A stretch of DNA of 64,000 bases from Ichthyophis bannanicus. Its lineage: Eukaryota > Chordata > Amphibia > Gymnophiona > Ichthyophiidae. The translations under genes were made by a program, and so were the position numbers. The DNA lies in the NCBI GenBank assembly GCA_033557465.1, contig CM066033.1:705531637-705595636 (forward strand), in the 5' to 3' direction. Shown here in pieces: positions 11,119 through 22,409 of this stretch; position 1 is the stretch's first letter, and the number at the start of each line of letters is the position of its first letter. The notes beneath the pieces are model-generated. The model made no database searches, was not told the origin of the DNA, and saw only the letters and a program-made list of their open reading frames with translations.

Positions 11119-11682
11119 GTGGGTGTTAGAGATCATTCAACAGGGCTATGCTTTAGAGTTGGCGCGACCCGTACGGGATTCCTTCATTCGTTCACTGTGC
11201 AGAGGGCCCGGAAAACTGCGGCGGTTCGCGGGACCTTGGAAAGGCTGCTCCAGCTAGGGGCGGTGGTCGAGGTGCCGAAAGCCGAGTGTGGCGAGGGTTG
11301 GTACTCCATTTATTTTGTGGTGCCCAAAAAGGTCGGAGCGCTGAGACCTATTTTAGACCTAAAGTCCGTAAATCGCTGCCTTCGAGTGCCGCACTTTCAG
11401 ATGGAGACGCTAAGGTCTGTCATCGTAGCGGTACGGCAGGGAGAGTACTTGACGTCTCTGGATCTGACGGAGGCGTACTTGCACATTCCGATTTGAACAG
11501 CGCACCAGAAGTTTCTGCGGTTTGCTCTGCCCTGGGGTCATTATCAGTTTCAGGTGCTGCCCTTTGACTTAGCCACGGCGCCGCACACCTTGACAAAAAT
11601 TATGGTGGTGGTGGCGGCGGTGTTGCGCAGAGAGGGCATTCTAGTGCATCCTTATCTCGACGATTGGTTGATTCGAGCAAGA
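11119..11682 (+). pseudogene. DIRS reverse transcriptase, copy a, truncated
   Basis: The N-terminal half of a DIRS RT: Y-F-V-V-P-K-K (about 11312), R-P-I-L-D-L-K-S-V-N, T-S-L-D-L-T-E-A-Y-L-H-I-P, and the catalytic Y-L-D-D at 11653-11664 followed by W-L-I-R-A. There is an in-frame TGA at 11494-11496; on both sides the frame is the same, so it is a single nonsense change. The thumb, RNase H and recombinase are absent because hAT copy B starts immediately after the YLDD box. Confidence 0.85.
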
Positions 11683-13666
11683 TTTCCCATCAGCCCCTGC
11701 GGGCTTAACACAGACGCGAGGAGACGCTCTCCCTTCGCGTCTCTCGCAGCCTGCAGCCTGCAGCGAGGGAGGGAGAGGAGAGACCCGACCCGACCCGACC
11801 CGACGGCTTCAGCTTGTAGACGGGGCCCCCGCGGCAGCAGAGGGGGCCCCGCGGCGGCAGCCACCAGGTTTTTTTTTTAAATTAAATTTTACTTTAGGCC
11901 GGGGGGGGGGGTAGGACTGGTAATGGGCTATGGGGGGGGTAGGACTGGTAATGGCTATTGGGGGGGCTGGGGCTGGAAATGGACTGGGGGGGGGTAGGGC
12001 TGGTAATGGGCTATGGGGGGGGTAGGACTGGTAATGGGCTATTGGGGGGCTGGGCTGGGCTGGGCTGGGGGGGGTTAAGGCTAGAGGTGGGCTGATGGGG
12101 TTAGGACTGGTAATGGACTGTGGGCTGTTGGGGGGGCTTAGAACTGGCAATGGGCTTTGGGGGGGGTTAAGACTGGTAATGGGCTGTGGGCTGATGGGGC
12201 TGTCTGGTAATGGGCTATGGGGGGGGCTAGGACTGGAAATGGGCAGGGGGGGTAATACTGGAGGTGGGATGATGGGGTTAGGACGTAATGGGCTGTGGGC
12301 TGATGGGGGGGGGTAGGACTGGCAATGGGCTATGGGGGGCTGACTGGAAATGGGTTGATGGGGTTAGGACTGGAAGTGGGCTGATGGGGGGTTAGGACTG
12401 GTAATGGGTTATAGGGGGGGCTTAAACTGAAAATGGGGTGATGGGGGGTTAAGGACTGAAAATGGGGTGATGGGGAGTTAAGGACTGTAAGTGGGGTGAT
12501 GGGGGGGCTAGGACTGGTATTGGGTTGGGGGGTTGCTAGGACTGGAAATGGGCTGATGGATGGCTAGGACTGGAAATGGGCTGATGCAGGGACTAGAAGG
12601 GAATGGATGCTGGGTGAGGCTGGAACTAGAAGGGAGCTGATGTTGGGGGAGGATTAGAATGGGATGGGGCTGGAAGAGTAAAATGGAGAAGGGAAAAATA
12701 TTTTGTGTGGGAGGGATAAAAAATCTACAATTGGCCGGGTATTGGGAGAGTAAGTGGGGATTGAGGATGGAGGGGTAAAATTTGAGTGGATGAAATAGGA
12801 ATGAGGAAAGAGCAAAAGGAGAAAGATTAGTATGTTAAAGCAGATGTAGAGAGAGAATGGAAAAAAATCTAGAAGAGAGAAGAAAGGACAAATGGACAGC
12901 AGACGATGGAGAGTTAGCAGAAGACACGAAGAAACCAGAAGAAAGTGGCTGGAGCAATTGCAGCTGAAAAAAATGCACAAAAGGTAGAAAAATATCTCTT
13001 TATTTTGAATTTATTAATTGGAATATGTCAGCTCTGGTAAATGTGCATCATTAACATCTGCGCTTTGTTTAGTACAAGAGCAAATTAATGTATAGTTTTA
13101 TTTCTACAGTGTTGTACATTCCAAGTTTGGCTTTTGGGATTCCCAGTTTAATTATTGTCTTCCTATTTCTAAATTGTGATTACTTGTTTGGTGATGGTCT
13201 ATGTTCGGCATGTGTCACTGAGCTGAGGTGTTCTGTTTATATAATTCCTATTTGACATTGCCACTTGTTCTCTTTCCCCAGTAGGTCATGTATTGTTGTT
13301 CTCTGAAATGTATTGGTTTAATATTTGCAGTGTTGCCTTTTGATTGGTAGAGTATGGTGCTTTGTGAGTCCTGGTAGTGCTGTTAGGATACGGCGGGTTT
13401 ACTATGGGCAGTGTTTGTAGTAGTTCCTAATGTGTCTGGCAGTTGGCACTGGATTATAGTAATGTAGAAATCTTTTAGTCTTTCTTTATCCATACACTCA
13501 TTAAGAGGCACGTTTACTAAAAGTTAGTATATGGTAACATTATGCAAATATTTATGCAAATGAGGCCCCTTATGCAAATGAGGTCCGCACCCCCCTTGGG
13601 CCGCCCCTGCTGGGGGCCCACAATTTTTGTTGGCGTAGGGCCTCACTCTAGGTAAATCCGGCCCTG
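11683..13666. mobile_element. hAT-related composite, copy B, one end missing
   Basis: This is the same sequence as most of copy C in opposite orientation. The right end is complete: GGGCCGCCCCTG (the end of an A-type element) followed by CTGGGGGCCC and ending TAAATCCGGCCCTG at 13666. The left end is missing. The copy begins at TTTCCCATCAGCCCC, exactly the axis of the palindrome in copy C (54742/54743). From left to right it holds one palindrome arm (GC-rich, with a CCCGA pentamer run near 11780), the G-rich minisatellite (about 11900-12600) and the AT-rich unit shared with copy A. No coding sequence. Confidence 0.75.
11900..12600. repeat. G-rich minisatellite in hAT copy B
   Basis: Degenerate units of about 25-35 bp built on GGACTGGTAATGGGCTATGG followed by G runs; the later half also contains GGACTGGAAATGGGCTGATG units as in copy A. 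Confidence 0.85.
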
Positions 13667-13668
13667 CC

Positions 13669-13792
13669 GGAGCCTGCAAGTTATAGCACCACTGACAGCT
13701 CTACTGATACCATCCCTTCTGATGTAAACGTCCTGTTTCTGAGGGGCGGGACCAGCAGAGCCATCAGTAGAACTATGAATTTGCAGGCTCCT
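13669..13792. repeat. Inverted repeat, about 30-bp arms
   Basis: GGAGCCTGCAAGTTATAG at the left pairs with the reverse complement of CTATGAATTTGCAGGCTCC at the right, and the pairing extends to CTACTGAT after a gap. The unit sits directly beside the right end of hAT copy B and may be a small MITE. No target duplication was identified. Confidence 0.55.
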
Positions 13793-14057
13793 ATTTTCTT
13801 CCGTGTTTTATTGCTGCTATCGCAGGTCCTGACAAGCAGCAGCGGAAATGGGCAATTTGGCAGGGGGATAGGGGAAAAAGGAGCTGAACAGTGAGTACGT
13901 CACTGGGAAAGAGGAAAGGCTGGATCAGAGAGGAGAGGATGGTGAATATGGAAAAGTCTAAGGGTTCAAGCTCTATCGGGCTCAAGATCAAAGGTTACCA
14001 TTATGGTTGCTCTCTGTAGTCCTTCCACTGCAGAATCTTCTAAAACTTGAGTCAAAT
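13793..14057. other. No feature seen
   Basis: Purine-rich unique sequence with no coding, RNA or repeat signal that I can support. Confidence 0.5.
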
Positions 14058-14340
14058 TATTTTATTTATTTAATATTTTCTTATATACTGCCTTTCATGA
14101 TATCAAGGTGGTTTACATTGAACAAACTGAAATTACATTGAACAGGGCATTATAACTTGGAGATAACTATTTTACAGGGAACATGGGCAATGGAGGGTTA
14201 AGTGGCTTGCCCAAGACCACAAGGAGCACCTGTGGGACTAGAAACCCCAGTCCTTCCGGCCCAAGGTTGTTGTCCTCTAGTGGGATTTGAACCCCTGACC
14301 TTTGGTAACTTGCCCCAACCACTAGGCCACTCCTCCTCCT
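14058..14340 (-). mobile_element. MIR-like CORE-SINE (copy 1)
   Basis: On the minus strand: a tRNA-derived head with polymerase III A box (TGGCCTAGTGG, 14319-14329) and B box (GGTTCAAATCC, 14283-14293), then a core with CTTGGGCAAGCCACTTAACC, then a tail ending in AATAAATAAA. The core sequence is that of MIR/CORE SINEs. Nearly identical to the copy at 31297-31600, which has a better preserved L2-type tail. Confidence 0.85.
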
Positions 14341-14344
14341 ACAT

Positions 14345-16245
14345 TAAGAGTATCCATTGGGACGTCCTCCTGACTACCATCCACTGCAACACATGACCCT
14401 TATGCTTTAAAGCTCCTTTCCCTTAACTCCTCATTCAACCTCCAGCTGTGCTCTTCTGCCCCTACTCACCAGCACGGCCACTGCCTTAACCTTGTCTTCT
14501 TTTCTAATTGCTTACCCTCAAACCTCTGTACCTCAGATCTTCCCTTAATGGACTATCAACTGCTAAGCTTCACTCTATTTATTTATTTATTTAACAGTTC
14601 TTTTATACTGCTTCATCTAGTAGCCAAGGCAGGGCTTCATCATCCCCTTCCTCCACTCGCTCTCACCCAGTCTCCTCCAACTTCTTTAGAAATCTTCATG
14701 CTATCGACCCATTGGCTCTCTCCACTACTGACTCATCACCTCTTTCCTCCAGTATGTCACCTGAATCGGTTGGTGAGGCAGTAGCTTCCTAAACCTCTGC
14801 ACTCTCCTCTGCTCTGGATGCTCTTGCTCCTCCCATTCCATGTCCTGTGAGACATACTGTACTTCAGCCCTGGCTGTCTTCGACTATTCATTACCTACGT
14901 TCCTGTGCCTGCTCAGTTGAGTGCATTTGGCTCAAATCCCACACCCTTGCGGATTTTCTACACATCAAATTCATGCTTGCCTGTTCCAGTCAACCATAGC
15001 ACTCACCAAACAAGACTATTATATCCACGACTAACTTTCTTGCCTCTGATTCCTCGCTATCTCTTTACAAATCTCAACTCTCTTCTCAAGATGCCTCTGA
15101 CTCTGACCCCCTCCTTCCTTTTCTGTCCAAACTTTGACTGACTATTTCCATGACAAAGTCCACAAGATTACACTTAAATTCCCCACGAGGTCAACTCCAT
15201 CCCCTCTTTCCCTTCTTCACTCTCAACTCCTCCCCTTAACCTCTGCCACCCTTTTTTCCTTTTCTAAGATTTCTGAGGAGGAAACTACACATCATCTTTC
15301 CTCCTCCAAACGCACTATCTGCTCCTTTGATTCTATTTCCACTCATCTCCTAAGCTCCTTCCTTCACTGTCATATTCTCAACTTATCACTTTCCACTGCA
15401 ACTGTTCTGCAGCCTTCAAGCATGCAGTGGTTTTACCTCTCCTCAAGAAATCCTCACTAGATCCTACCTTTCCTTTACTGACCAATCTCCTTTCTCCCCT
15501 TCATTTCTAAACTACTTCAACATGCGGTTCACCACTTTTGCATTGACTTTCTCTACTCTCAAGCCCTTCTGGATCCATTGCAGTCTGGCTTTTGTCTTTT
15601 ACATTCTACTGAAACAGCTCTTGCCAAAGTCTCCAGTGACCTATTCCTGGCCAAATCCAAGGGCATTTACTTGATCCTCATCCTTCTTGACCTTTCTGCT
15701 GCTTTTGACACTGTTGACCACTACCTTCTCCTCTATACTTTGTCCTCATTTTGTTTTAAGGGCTCTGTGCTATCCTGGTTCTCTTCTTATCTCGTCCACT
15801 GCACTGTTCTGGTGGATCCTACTCTATTGCTATCCCACTCTTGGTGTACTCCAAGGGTCTGTCTTGGGTCCACTCCTCTTTTCTCTCTATACCCAGTCCC
15901 TTGGTACACTCATCTCCTCCCATGGTTTTCAGTACCATCTTTATACTGATGACTCTCAGATCTACCTCTCTACACCTGAAATCTCTCTGGTACTCCAGGC
16001 CCAGATCTCTGTCTGCCTATCTGACATTGCTGCCTGGATGTCTCACCACCATCTGAAATTGAACATGGTCAAAACTGAGCTCCTTATCTTTCCCCCTGAG
16101 CCCACCTCTTCCCTTCCTCTTTTATCTCTGTGGACAACACTCTACTCCTCCCTGTTTCCTCGGCTCAACCTCAGGGTCATCTTTGATTCCTTCCTTTCCT
16201 TTTCCATATACATCCAACTGATAGCTAAAACCTGCTGATTCTTTC
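14345..16245 (+). mobile_element. L2-clade LINE fragment with RT remnant
   Basis: Pyrimidine-rich decayed LINE. RT blocks appear in shifting frames: Q-S-G-F with T-E-T-A-L (about 15583), [13 protein letters not shown] (about 15685), [13 protein letters not shown] (about 15842) and the catalytic position Y-T-D-D at 15942-15953, followed by [10 protein letters not shown] and K-T-E-L-L. These are typical of L2-clade RT, from a different family than the LINE at 1520. At least one frameshift and several stops. Both ends are ill-defined. Confidence 0.75.
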
Positions 16246-16249
16246 TCTA

Positions 16250-17030
16250 TAGCTACTACAAAAATAAGCACTCGGGGACCAAAAATACAAACAAAGTCTT
16301 GCACAGCAAAGAAAATTAAATACTGGAGGAAAAAGGCCTCAGGGTTTTATACACCAATGCAATGGTCTCAGATAGTGTGAGAACACAGCTTACTCCACAA
16401 TGGCCATTACTAGCTCAACGCAGTGGATTATTCACCCTTTGACATCCTAGGTCATAAAAAACCTCCAGTAGTTGTAGTCCGGATACAACAGTAGTCTGAA
16501 TGTACATGCTTAGGCCATAGACTACAAAAACATTCCAAACACGGTTAGTATATCCCAATAGCAAAATCACGTTTAGCTTCAACAGGAAACACCAGCTGGT
16601 CCATCTCCAATGTCGGACATTTTGCCAAGGCTGCTTCAGGGAGCTAAACCATACATAGATAGCCAGACTTCAAACAACATCGAACTGCTTCGGGGAACCA
16701 AACTCTATATCGCAAGCCAATAAAACAAACAAAAAAATATTTATCCACTATTCAAGTTTTTAAACATAACACCACTTAGCAGCATATTAACATTACAGGA
16801 ACCAGACATACTTACAACAAAGGTGTCCCAACTCAAATTCACACACATCAGCTGAATGCCAGACTGAAAAAATGCTGCACATGTGCATTATAAAGACTTT
16901 ACAGGGAATCCCCACCACGGTATCTTAACAAGGTCATAATATGAAGAACCAATCACACGCACTATATAAAACAGACATCAGTTCCAACCAATGTGAATTT
17001 GCCAAATCCCATTACCTAAAGGCGGCTTAT
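16250..17030 (-). mobile_element. Possible Penelope-like terminal repeat
   Basis: On the minus strand, near 16603-16640, there is CCTGAAGCAGCCTTGGCAAA followed by ATGTCCGACATTGG, which resembles the conserved CCTGAaGaag...GcGAAAc...GTCGG block in the terminal repeats of Penelope-like elements. No GIY-YIG or RT coding is visible and no boundaries were found. The call is weak. Confidence 0.35.
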
Positions 17031-17035
17031 TGTTG

Positions 17036-17935
17036 ACACACTGGGACCTGTAACTGTATTGATCCATCTCATTGCTGGCCTTCCTCTTTTGCGTTGACCT
17101 TCTATCTTGCCAAGCATGATGTATTTCTCTAATGATCTCTCTCTTCGCATGATGTGTCCAAAGTATGAAAGTAGAAGTCTTGTCATCTGAGCTTCTAAAT
17201 AAAGTTTAGGTTTGATCTTCTCTAGTACTGACTGGTTTGTTCTTTGGGCAGTCCATGGTATACACAGTATTCGTCACCAGCACCATAATTCAAAGGCATC
17301 AATTTTCTTCCTATCTTTTTTTTTCATTGTCCAACTTTCATATCCATATGACGTAATTGAAAATGCCATGAGCAATGCTTCGTCGGACTTCTTGACTGCT
17401 TGTTGCTTCTTTATTGATAGTTGATCCAAGTAGGTTAAAGTTGTTCACTATTTCAATTTCTTCTCCATCAATGATAAACTTATTGATTTTTCCAGTTGTC
17501 ATGACCTTTGTCGTCTTTACATTAAAGTACAAGCCCATTTTAAGACTATGTTCCTTGACCTTGAGAATCAAATGTTTTAGATCACCTTCACTTTCAGCCA
17601 GTAATGTGGTATCATCAGCATAGCGATTTTCACACCTCTGTTGTCTTCATACAATCCTGCTTCTCTGATGATTTGTTCTCCATATAAATTAAACAGGTAG
17701 GGGGAAAGTCTGCAGCCTTGTCGTATGCCTATGCTGATTTTAAACCTTTCTGTTTCCCCTTGTTCCGTTCAAATTGTTTCTTCTTGATCAATGTAAAGGT
17801 TGTGCAAGAGAACAATCAGGTGTTCTGGTATACCCATGCTTGTTAATGTGGCTCAGAGTTTCTCATGGTTTACACAGTCAAAAGCCTTGCTGTAGTCAAC
17901 AAAGCACAAATAGATATTCTTTTGGTATTCTTTAT
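17036..17935 (-). pseudogene. RTE-type LINE, 3' half (reverse transcriptase)
   Basis: On the minus strand, starting at 17935, the translation reads Y-L-C-F-V-D-Y-S-K-A-F-D-C-V, then G-I-R-Q-G-C-R-L-S-P-Y-L-F-N, then the linker before F-L/N-L-L-G-S near 17430, typical of the RTE/BovB clade. Stops and frameshifts break it. It is the downstream half of the element whose endonuclease half is at 22410-23950; the two are separated by the L2 copy and a satellite. The 3' end is about 17036. Confidence 0.75.
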
Positions 17936-20900
17936 TTATTTATTTAGACAGAATTGTATGCCACCTTACCCTTCAATCAAAGTGGTCACATCACAACACA
18001 ATTGGAAGTTTACATTTAACATTAGGGTACGTGGAAACATTTAGACAGTACAGTTACTTAACAGCATTTAGACAGTACAAATGAAGGTAACATTTTACAT
18101 GAGGGTATTTAATAACGCGGTATGATAAACTTGTGTGTGTGGATAGGATGGGTGCGTGCTTAGTTGGCGGCTGAAGTAGTATATCAGTTTGGGTATGGGA
18201 TGTTGCCTGGATGCTCATACGTTTCTATAAATAAAAATGTTTTGAGGTCTTTGCGGAAATCAGTGAGGTCATCTAGAGCCCTCAGGTTCATTAGGAGAGA
18301 GTTCCGTAGTGTGGATGCCGGTAGTGGTGGTGCTCTTTTTGAAGTTGTTTGTTTGGTTTTGTGATAGCTTGCAGGTGTGCCGATCATGTTGTCGTTATTG
18401 GTTCTTCTTGGTCTGTTGCTGATATCCCTTGTTATAACGTTTTGGAGTACGTCTGCTGAGAGATGGTGAATGACTTTGAAGATGATCATGATTGTTTTGT
18501 ATTTAGCTCTTGCCAGCATTGGTAGCCAGTGCAGTTGTTGTAGGATGGGGGTGATGTGCTCGGTCCTTGGTGTATCTGTAATGATGCATGCTGTGGTGTT
18601 TTGTACCATCTGGTGGAGTGTCTGCTGAGGAAGGCCTTGATATAGTGAGTTTCCATAATCAAGCAGTGGTGTAATGAGTGCCTGGCACACTGTGCGGAAG
18701 TGGTCCTGACGGAGCATTGGTTTGATTTGTCTGATTGTTTTCAATCATTGATAGGCCTTGTTTGGGGTTTTGGTGATGTGGGATTTCAGGTTCAGAGCTC
18801 TGTCTAGTGTGATGCCCAGATACTTAACTTCTTCTTTAACTACTATGTGTTTGTCTAGGATGCTAATAGTTTGCGGAGGTATGAAAGTGGGGTTCCTGGT
18901 GACGAACATTGCCTCAGTTTTATCGTAGTTGACCGTTAAGTTGTTGGCTATGAGCCAGTCATTCATGTCTTCGAGGCATTTGGTTATTGTTGTGGTGTTT
19001 AGTGCTAGTAGGTTGATTGGAGCGTACACCATGATGTCGTCAGCATAAATGTGATAGTGAAGTTTGTGGTGCTTGATGATATTGCATATGGGCTGTATGT
19101 AGATGTTAAATAGCATTGATGATAGGGCTGAGCCCTGAGGTATTCCTTGCGTGACGGGGAATTGTAGTGATTTCTTTTCGTCGCATTTGACTTGTTGCAT
19201 TCGTCCTTCCAACTATGATGTAAACCACTTCAGGGTGTTGTTGCATAGTCCTATCTGTTGTAAGCGTTGCAATAGCTTGGTGTGGGACACAGTGTCGAAG
19301 GCCGCCGAGATGTCCATGAACGCTAGCAGGAAGCCATTTTTTATGTTGTCCATTCCTCTTAGGAGATTGTCAAAGAGGGAGGTTAGTAGTGTTTCCATGC
19401 CGTGCTGGCACTTAAATCCATGCTGATGTATGTCCATTGAGGCATTTATATCAATATGGTCCTGTAGTTGCCTTTGCACTGCCTTTTCCACGATTTTAGC
19501 AAGGAATGGCAGGCTGGAGATGGGACAGTATGATTTTGGTTTGGAGGGGCTCAGATTGCTACTTTTAAGTATTGGTTGTATCATTGCGTGCTTTAGGGGT
19601 TGCGGCATGTATCTCTTGTTGGAGTGAATCTTTGACGATTTTTTGAATGTGATGAGAGTTGGCTTTTGGTAGCTTTGAGCCATGTCACTGGGCATGCGTC
19701 TGATGGTGAAGTTGTTGTGTTTAGTTCAGATATTATGTCTTCTACTTGCTGCTTTGTTGGTATGGTGAAGCTCTACCATTTTTTTATGTTGCTTTTTTAT
19801 CGTATGATCGTTTGTTTGTGGTGTAGTAGGGCATATTTGGTTGGTGTTTTTTGACTTCATGTAGTCTGCATATTTTTGTGGGTCAAGATGGTGGGTGCTT
19901 TGTTGCGTGTCATCTTTGGTGAGCTTTTGGACAATGCTGAAGAGTTCTCTTGGTCTATTAGTAGATTTCATGATTAGGTTGGTATGATGTTGCTGTTTGC
20001 GCTCATTTATTAGATTGTTATATTCCCGTTGTTTGTCTCTGTATTGGGTTAGGAGGTTGTGTGATTTGTTCTGTCTCCATTTTCTTTTCAGTCTTCTGAG
20101 TGTGCGTTTTGCAACTCTGACTTCTTATGAGTACAATGGGGCGTTGGATCTCTTGCGTGTTTGTGGTTCTTTGATGGCTGGGACAGATGCTGCGTTGGAT
20201 ATTATTGTGTTCCATTCTTCTATGTTAAGGTCAAGGGTGTTGTGTTTCTGTTGAAGTTGTGGAGTGATTTTGTTTATGAATGAGTCTCTGTTAAATGTTT
20301 TGAATCGTCTAGTTGTCCTTTCATCTTCTTTGTGTTGGGCGGGGTTGTTCAGGGTCATGGTGAATTCAATCACATGGTGGTCTGACCAAGGGACTGGCGT
20401 GATTGTTGGTTTTGTAGTCTTGTTCTGTTCCATTAATTGCATTGGCATGAAGACCATGTCTGGAATTGTACCATGCCGGTGCGTTGGAGCGTTGATTGTC
20501 TGGCAGTATTTTAATGACTCCATGGCTTTTAAGAATATTGCGGTTTCTCTGGTGGGTGCGGATGTTAGGTTGTAGTCTCCTAGTGCAATGAGAGGTTTGT
20601 GTCTTCTGTTATGTGCGCATATCCTTTCGATTACTGTGGATAGGTGTTCAGTTGTGGTCCCAGGTGGTCTGTATGTGAGGGAGATGCTTAGGTACTTGTT
20701 AGATATAGTGAGTGTGTTAGATTCGGTTGTGTTAGTGGTGGCGATTGTTTTGAATCTGTATTCTTTTCTGGTAAGTATTAATACTCCTCCTCCTCCTCTC
20801 TTTTGTGTTCTGATGCAGTTAAATGCCGAGTATCCTGTTGGGGTTACTTGGTTTAATATGACCTGGTCTGCGTCGTCTAGCCAGGTCTTGGTGATGCATA

Positions 20901-21640
20901 TTATATCCAGCTTCTTGTCATGGATGAGGTCAAGGATAGTATTTGGTTTGTTCCTGATAGATCTGGCATTTAGAAGAGCATACCTGATGTTTGTTGTTAT
21001 GATTGGGATTGTGTGTTTATTATTTGTGTGGTGTGTGGGTGTATTACATGTGGTATAGTATGGTTTGTGGGCTGTATGCTTTGGTTGTTGGCGTTCTTTG
21101 GATAGCTGTGATGCTGGTGTGCATCTGGGTTGGGTGGTATGTAGGTTGATTAGGGGGATTTGCTCGTTGAGTCTGATGCTATGTGGGTAGGGTGCGAACA
21201 TATGTAGGAGTGTGAGGTAGGCCATGAGGTAGTGGGTAGTGGAGTGCATTTTGTAATTTGCATTTTACTGACCTGGGATTAGGTTTGTGGTTTATTGACC
21301 TGGGTTCAACTTGAGTTGGGTCGTATAGGTGTAGTTATGCATTGGTAGTGGTGTCTTTATTCTATGTGTTGTGTTGCTTATGGTTGTGTTGTGTTACTTG
21401 TATTTGGTTAGCGGTCTAGCTATGAGGTAGTGGTGGAGTTAATAGAGTTAGTAGGTTATGCAGCATGAGTTGTTTTACAATGCAAAAAATGCAAATAGTG
21501 GGTAGCAAGTTCTATGCAATTAATTTACAAGCAATGAGTTTGTCCAGGCAGGGTAGCAGGATTAACTTACAGGCAATGAATTGTCCGGGTAATGTAGCAG
21601 GCAGTAGAGGCAATGTGCATGTACCGGGGCCCAGGATGCT
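17936..21640 (-). mobile_element. L2-like LINE, second copy, inserted into an RTE
   Basis: It ends (minus strand) in AAATAAATAAATAAAG at 17935-17955 and carries one ORF2 frame from 21249 to 18184. A leader of about 390 bp (21250-21640) precedes the start. It is related to the LINE at 1520-4962 but has a different 3' tail sequence, so it is another L2 subfamily. It interrupts the RTE LINE together with the satellite at 21695-22409. Confidence 0.8.
18184..21249 (-). pseudogene. L2-type ORF2, four stop codons, no frameshift
   Basis: The endonuclease plus reverse transcriptase of the second L2 copy. All segments from 21249 down to 18184 are in one frame, interrupted only at 20125-20127, 19726-19728, 19213-19215 and 18745-18747. 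Endonuclease blocks: L-N-A-R-S-I-R-N-K, I-T-K-T-W-L (the usual T-E-T-W has K for E, which probably removes a catalytic residue), G-D-Y-N and W-S-D-H. RT blocks: P-I-S-S-L-P-F-L-A-K-I-V-E-K, F-M-D-I-S-A-A-F-D-T-V, G-I-P-Q-G-S-A-L-S and Y-A-D-D at 19036-19047. The chosen ATG at 21249 is followed by a hydrophobic stretch, as in the first copy. The absence of frameshifts suggests a fairly recent insertion. Confidence 0.85.
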
Positions 21641-21649
21641 GATCATTGG

Positions 21650-21701
21650 CCACGCCTAAGGGCCACGCCAAAGAGCCCTCTGGCGAGGCCCTTAGGCGTG
21701 G
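21650..21701. repeat. Perfect 15-bp inverted repeat beside the satellite
   Basis: CCACGCCTAAGGGCC at 21650-21664 is the exact reverse complement of GGCCCTTAGGCGTGG at 21687-21701, with a 22-nt loop. It marks the boundary between the L2 leader and the 143-bp satellite. Confidence 0.8.
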
Positions 21702-22409
21702 GCACGCCTTCCGGCGGCGTCCTTTTAAGATCTTTCCTCTTCCTCCCACAGCCCCGATTGGGCTGGAGTCCCTGAGCGGGAGGGTTTAAAGGTCCCGCTC
21801 AGGTGCTCTACCCCGATCGGTGAGCTCTGCGATGGCTGCGTGTCTCCTCCTTGCCGGCGGTGTCCTTTTAAGAGCTTTCCTCTTCCTCCCACAGCCCCGA
21901 TTGGGCTGGAGTCCCTGAGCGGGAGGGTTTAAAGGTCCCGCTCAGGTGCTCAACCCCGATCAGGGAGCTCTGCGATGGCTGCGTGTCTCCTCCCTGCCAG
22001 CGGCATCCTTTTAAGAGCTTTCCTCTTCCTCCTACAGCCCCGATTGGGCTGGAGTCCCTGAGCGGGAGGGTTTAAAGGTCCCGCTCAGGTGCTCAACCCC
22101 GATCGGTGAGCTCTGCGATGGCCGCGTGTCTCCTCCTTGCCGGCGGTGTCCTTTTAAGAGCTTTCCTCTTCCTCCCACAGCCCCGATTGGGCTGGAGTCC
22201 CTGAGCGGGAGGGTTTAAAGGTCCCGCTCAGGTGCTCAACCCCGATCAGGGAGCTCTGCGATGGCTGCGTGTCTCCTCCCTGCCAGCGGCATCCTTTTAA
22301 GAGCTTTCCTCTTCCTCCCACAGCCCCGATTGGGCTGGAGTCCCTGAGCGGGAGGGTTTAAAGGTCCCGCTCAGGTGCTCAACCCTGATCGGGGAGCTCT
22401 GCGATGGCT
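21695..22409. repeat. 143-bp satellite, five units, with alternating unit types
   Basis: The landmark CCCCGATTGGGCTGGAG recurs at 21752, 21895, 22038, 22181 and 22324, a spacing of exactly 143 bp each time. From the second unit on, units alternate between two types (TTGCCGGCGGTGTCC and CTGCCAGCGGCATCC), so the higher-order period is 286 bp. Every unit contains an 11-bp perfect stem, CCTGAGCGGGA paired with TCCCGCTCAGG, around a loop with TTTAAA. The array ends abruptly at the join to RTE sequence near 22409. Confidence 0.9.

Larger units (their letters stand above)
8550..11682 (+). mobile_element. DIRS retrotransposon copy a, 5' part only
   Basis: A roughly 1-kb GC-rich leader (8550-9550) precedes Gag and the start of RT. 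The element stops at 11682, just after its RT catalytic box, where hAT copy B begins. It belongs to a different subfamily from copies c-g: its Gag is divergent and its RT reads Y-F-V-V-P-K-K-V instead of Y-F-L-V-P-K-K-T. The left boundary is an estimate. Confidence 0.75.

Noticed and set aside
12095..12316. Gly/Leu-rich frames in hAT copy B and Pro-rich frames on its opposite strand (11809-12150)
   Set aside because: They are the same minisatellite read in other phases and strands.
14283..14329. tRNA gene suggested by A and B boxes
   Set aside because: The boxes belong to the tRNA-derived head of a SINE; no cloverleaf or acceptor stem is present.
19151..21058. Plus-strand frames of 85-156 codons (for example 20588-21058)
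   Set aside because: They are antisense shadows of the L2 ORF2 that runs on the minus strand in one frame.
21695..22409. CRISPR array
   Set aside because: Units are 143 bp without unique spacers and the sequence is eukaryotic; it is a satellite.
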